Shown: piece after piece, positions 62,307 to 64,000 of the stretch
Layout of the letters: each line of letters opens with the position of its first letter
Numbering within the stretch: position 1 is the first letter of the stretch
From: Clostridia bacterium
Lineage (GTDB): Bacteria; Bacillota; Clostridia; Lachnospirales; Lachnospiraceae
Direction: 5' to 3'
Assembly: GCA_910575245.1 (NCBI GenBank)
Contig: CAJTEN010000009.1
Coordinates: forward strand, 24,419-88,418
DNA length: 64,000 nt
The notes under the pieces: model-generated
What the model was told of the DNA's origin: nothing
The model's input: only the letters and a program-made list of their open reading frames with translations
Databases searched by the model: none
Made by a program: the position numbers and the translations under genes

Positions 62307-62378
62307 GGCTCGTTGGTCAAGCGGTTAAGACGCCGCCCTCTCACGGCGGAAACAGGGGTTCGATTCCCCTACGAGCTG
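62307..62378 (+). tRNA. tRNA-Glu (anticodon CUC)
   Basis: A full cloverleaf is visible: acceptor GGCTCGT/ACGAGCT (G-U at the first pair), D-arm with GGTCAAGCGGTTAAGAC, anticodon stem CCGCC/GGCGG around CTCTCAC with anticodon CTC, T-arm CAGGGGTTCGATTCCCCT, discriminator G. No CCA is encoded. It reads the Glu codon GAG. An AT-rich stretch with TATAAT (62277-62282) upstream may be its -10 box. Confidence 0.93.
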
Positions 62379-62410
62379 TTGACTGTTGATAACAGCCCAA
62401 CCCTAAGAAG

Positions 62411-62452
62411 TGCTGAAGACTTTTGTTTTAAGAGGTTTTTAGCATTTTTTCA
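62411..62452 (+). terminator. Terminator after tRNA-Glu
   Basis: TGCTGAAGACTT pairs, with G-U pairs, with AAGAGGTTTTTAGCA and is followed by a run of six T. Confidence 0.65.
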
Positions 62453-62538
62453 TTTTATCCGAAACAGAATTTTATGATAGGAATTGAGACGCTATTTTTC
62501 TATAATAATAAATATAAGTAAGGCAGGGGAAAAGAATT

Positions 62539-64000
62539 ATGGAGAAGATGGAACAAAGAGGAAAAAGGGAACAAACAAACAGTAAGACGGAGCTGGGGAT
62601 AGCGGTGCTCTCATCGATCCGGGCCAGAATCATATTTATGGCAATGGGAGCCATCGTAATCGTAGGCATAACGCTGATTGCGATTTTCAGTAATATGTCC
62701 AGCAGGCAGTTTAAGGATATGGTGGTCTCCTATATGGACGATATGGCACTATCCTATGGTAAGACGATGAACATCCGGGTAGCGGATCTTGCGAAAGAAG
62801 GGGAAGAGCCGGATACGGCGTTCTGGGAAGAGATGGTCGGTGGTGTCAATATTATGGATCTGGACGGCTCTTATGCTTACATCGTGGACAGGAACGGAAC
62901 AATATGCTATCATCCGGATGCCGATAAGATCGGAAGTCTGGTGGAAAATGAGGCGGTAAGCGGGGCTGTTGCACAGATACAGGCGGGCAATGTCCCCAAA
63001 GGAACGGTTTCTGTCAAGTATGAATATAAAGGCGAGCAGAAGTATGCAGCCTACAGTGTGACGAATGACGGGGCGTACATATTTGTAATAACTGCGGATG
63101 AAGATGCTGCCATGAAATCTTCCGGTGGTAAGATGAAGTCATCGGATGAAATCTTTTGGACCTGTATTTTCTGGGGCTGCATTACGATGGCTATCTGTAT
63201 GGTGGGTACATTTTTCTGTTGTAATATCATTGTACAGCCGCTGCGGCGTATTGCGGAGCTGACAATGCGGTTTGCGGGGCTGGATTTCAGGGAGGATCAA
63301 AGTCAGAAGAAGCTGAGTGAGAGAAAGGATGAGATCGGTGCCATAAGCCGGGCGGTGGATATACTGCGGGAACAGCTTTCCGGTGTGATCGGTAAGATTG
63401 AAGAACACAGTAATACGGTTATGGAGACTTCCCACAGGCTGAATCATGATACCGATACGATTTTTGCCACGGTAGGGCAGGTGGATCAGGCGGTTGCGGA
63501 TATGGCGGATGGCGCCATGTCGCAGGCGGACGAGACGCAGAAGGCAACAGAGAATATTGTTCTGATGGGCAGTATGATCGAAGAAAACAGTATGGAGATG
63601 GAGGAACTTAACAAGACGGCGGAAAGCATGTATTCCTCCAGTGATGTGGCGGCAAAGACTCTCGATAGGATGGACGAGGTGAACCGGAAGGCCCAGACAG
63701 CGATCGAGATGATCTATGAGCAGACCAATACGACCAACGAGTCTGCCATGAAGATTAAGGCGGCGACAACATTGATCACCTCTATTGCGGAAGAGACCAA
63801 TCTGTTGTCCTTAAATGCGGCAATCGAGGCTGCAAGGGCAGGAGAGCAGGGACGGGGATTCGCCGTTGTGGCGGAGCAGATCCAGAAACTGGCGGAGGAG
63901 TCCAATGAGTCGGCGAAACAGATCGGACAGATCATAGGGTCTCTGATGGCTGATTCCGAGAAGGCGGTCAGGACAATGGATGAAGTTAAGCAGGTTATGG
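62539..64000 (+). CDS. Methyl-accepting chemotaxis protein, 3' end beyond the window
   Basis: The frame opens at ATG 62539 (GCAGGGG ahead) and is still open at 64000 (487 codons). It has a membrane helix at about 33-55, a single Cache-like extracellular domain ([22 protein letters not shown]), a second helix ([21 protein letters not shown]), a HAMP domain ([19 protein letters not shown]) and the start of the signalling domain with the hairpin tip region [20 protein letters not shown]. The tip [16 protein letters not shown] signature is intact, so it should bind CheA/CheW. The ligand is unknown. Confidence 0.88.
   Translation, partial: MEKMEQRGKREQTNSKTELGIAVLSSIRARIIFMAMGAIVIVGITLIAIFSNMSSRQFKDMVVSYMDDMALSYGKTMNIRVADLAKEGEEPDTAFWEEMVGGVNIMDLDGSYAYIVDRNGTICYHPDADKIGSLVENEAVSGAVAQIQAGNVPKGTVSVKYEYKGEQKYAAYSVTNDGAYIFVITADEDAAMKSSGGKMKSSDEIFWTCIFWGCITMAICMVGTFFCCNIIVQPLRRIAELTMRFAGLDFREDQSQKKLSERKDEIGAISRAVDILREQLSGVIGKIEEHSNTVMETSHRLNHDTDTIFATVGQVDQAVADMADGAMSQADETQKATENIVLMGSMIEENSMEMEELNKTAESMYSSSDVAAKTLDRMDEVNRKAQTAIEMIYEQTNTTNESAMKIKAATTLITSIAEETNLLSLNAAIEAARAGEQGRGFAVVAEQIQKLAEESNESAKQIGQIIGSLMADSEKAVRTMDEVKQVM

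Overview
The window looks like the chromosome of an anaerobic gut Clostridia bacterium, most probably a Lachnospiraceae member. Reasons: a Gram-positive PolC replicase directly behind ispG, AGGAGG-type ribosome binding sites, OmpR-type two-component systems, an actin/Hsp70-like operon of a type I associate with Lachnospiraceae, and a glycan-use cluster with a split LacL/LacM beta-galactosidase. No rRNA, CRISPR array or intact transposase was seen.

Positions 1 to about 9,700 are an AT-richer accessory island made of decayed mobile-element pieces. They include a tyrosine recombinase fragment, a frameshifted mobC with an oriT-like set of inverted repeats, and a small HTH gene. Next comes a two-component system whose response regulator is broken twice, followed by an ABC exporter of the lantibiotic/bacitracin-immunity type with a lipoprotein. 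A nonsense-mutated winged-helix regulator, a shredded serine recombinase carrying a MITE, and an ECF sigma/anti-sigma pair complete the island.

From about 9,700 to 24,430 is housekeeping backbone: greA-like factor, Ca2+-type P-type ATPase, YtaF-like membrane protein, beta-CASP RNA hydrolase, thyA-folA, an orphan pstB, branched-chain aminotransferase, a PHP-domain protein, a PrsA-like foldase lipoprotein, and htpG behind a CIRCE operator. A convergent gene (24,540-25,808) encodes an unusual SpoIID-like/peptidoglycan-binding fusion.

25,902-32,998 is the most intriguing part. Four co-directional genes encode a 1,195-residue beta-sandwich/alpha-solenoid protein, a divergent mini-Hsp70, a TPR protein and a coiled-coil membrane protein. 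I read them as one uncharacterised, possibly envelope-linked, chaperone-like machine. After purB, a second operon (34,740-38,845) brackets a two-component system with two exported proteins. It is followed by six 11-bp phased repeats in front of an N-acetylmuramoyl-L-alanine amidase gene.

39,920-53,972 is a carbohydrate locus: sugar ABC importer (two permeases and a binding lipoprotein, no ATPase), two AraC regulators, a full-length GH2 beta-galactosidase, a GH20 hexosaminidase, and LacL/LacM. The enzymes lack signal peptides, so imported oligosaccharides are probably cut inside the cell. Then come a PP2C phosphatase/Ser-Thr kinase pair, ispG-polC, tRNA-Glu(CUC) and a chemoreceptor cut by the window end.

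Several small dispersed repeats run through the window: a 99-bp MITE family with TA target duplications (three full-length copies plus degenerate, deleted and solo-end copies), a 158-bp MITE with a 10-bp target duplication, and a composite repeat module that expands into 69-bp tandem repeats in front of the beta-galactosidase gene.
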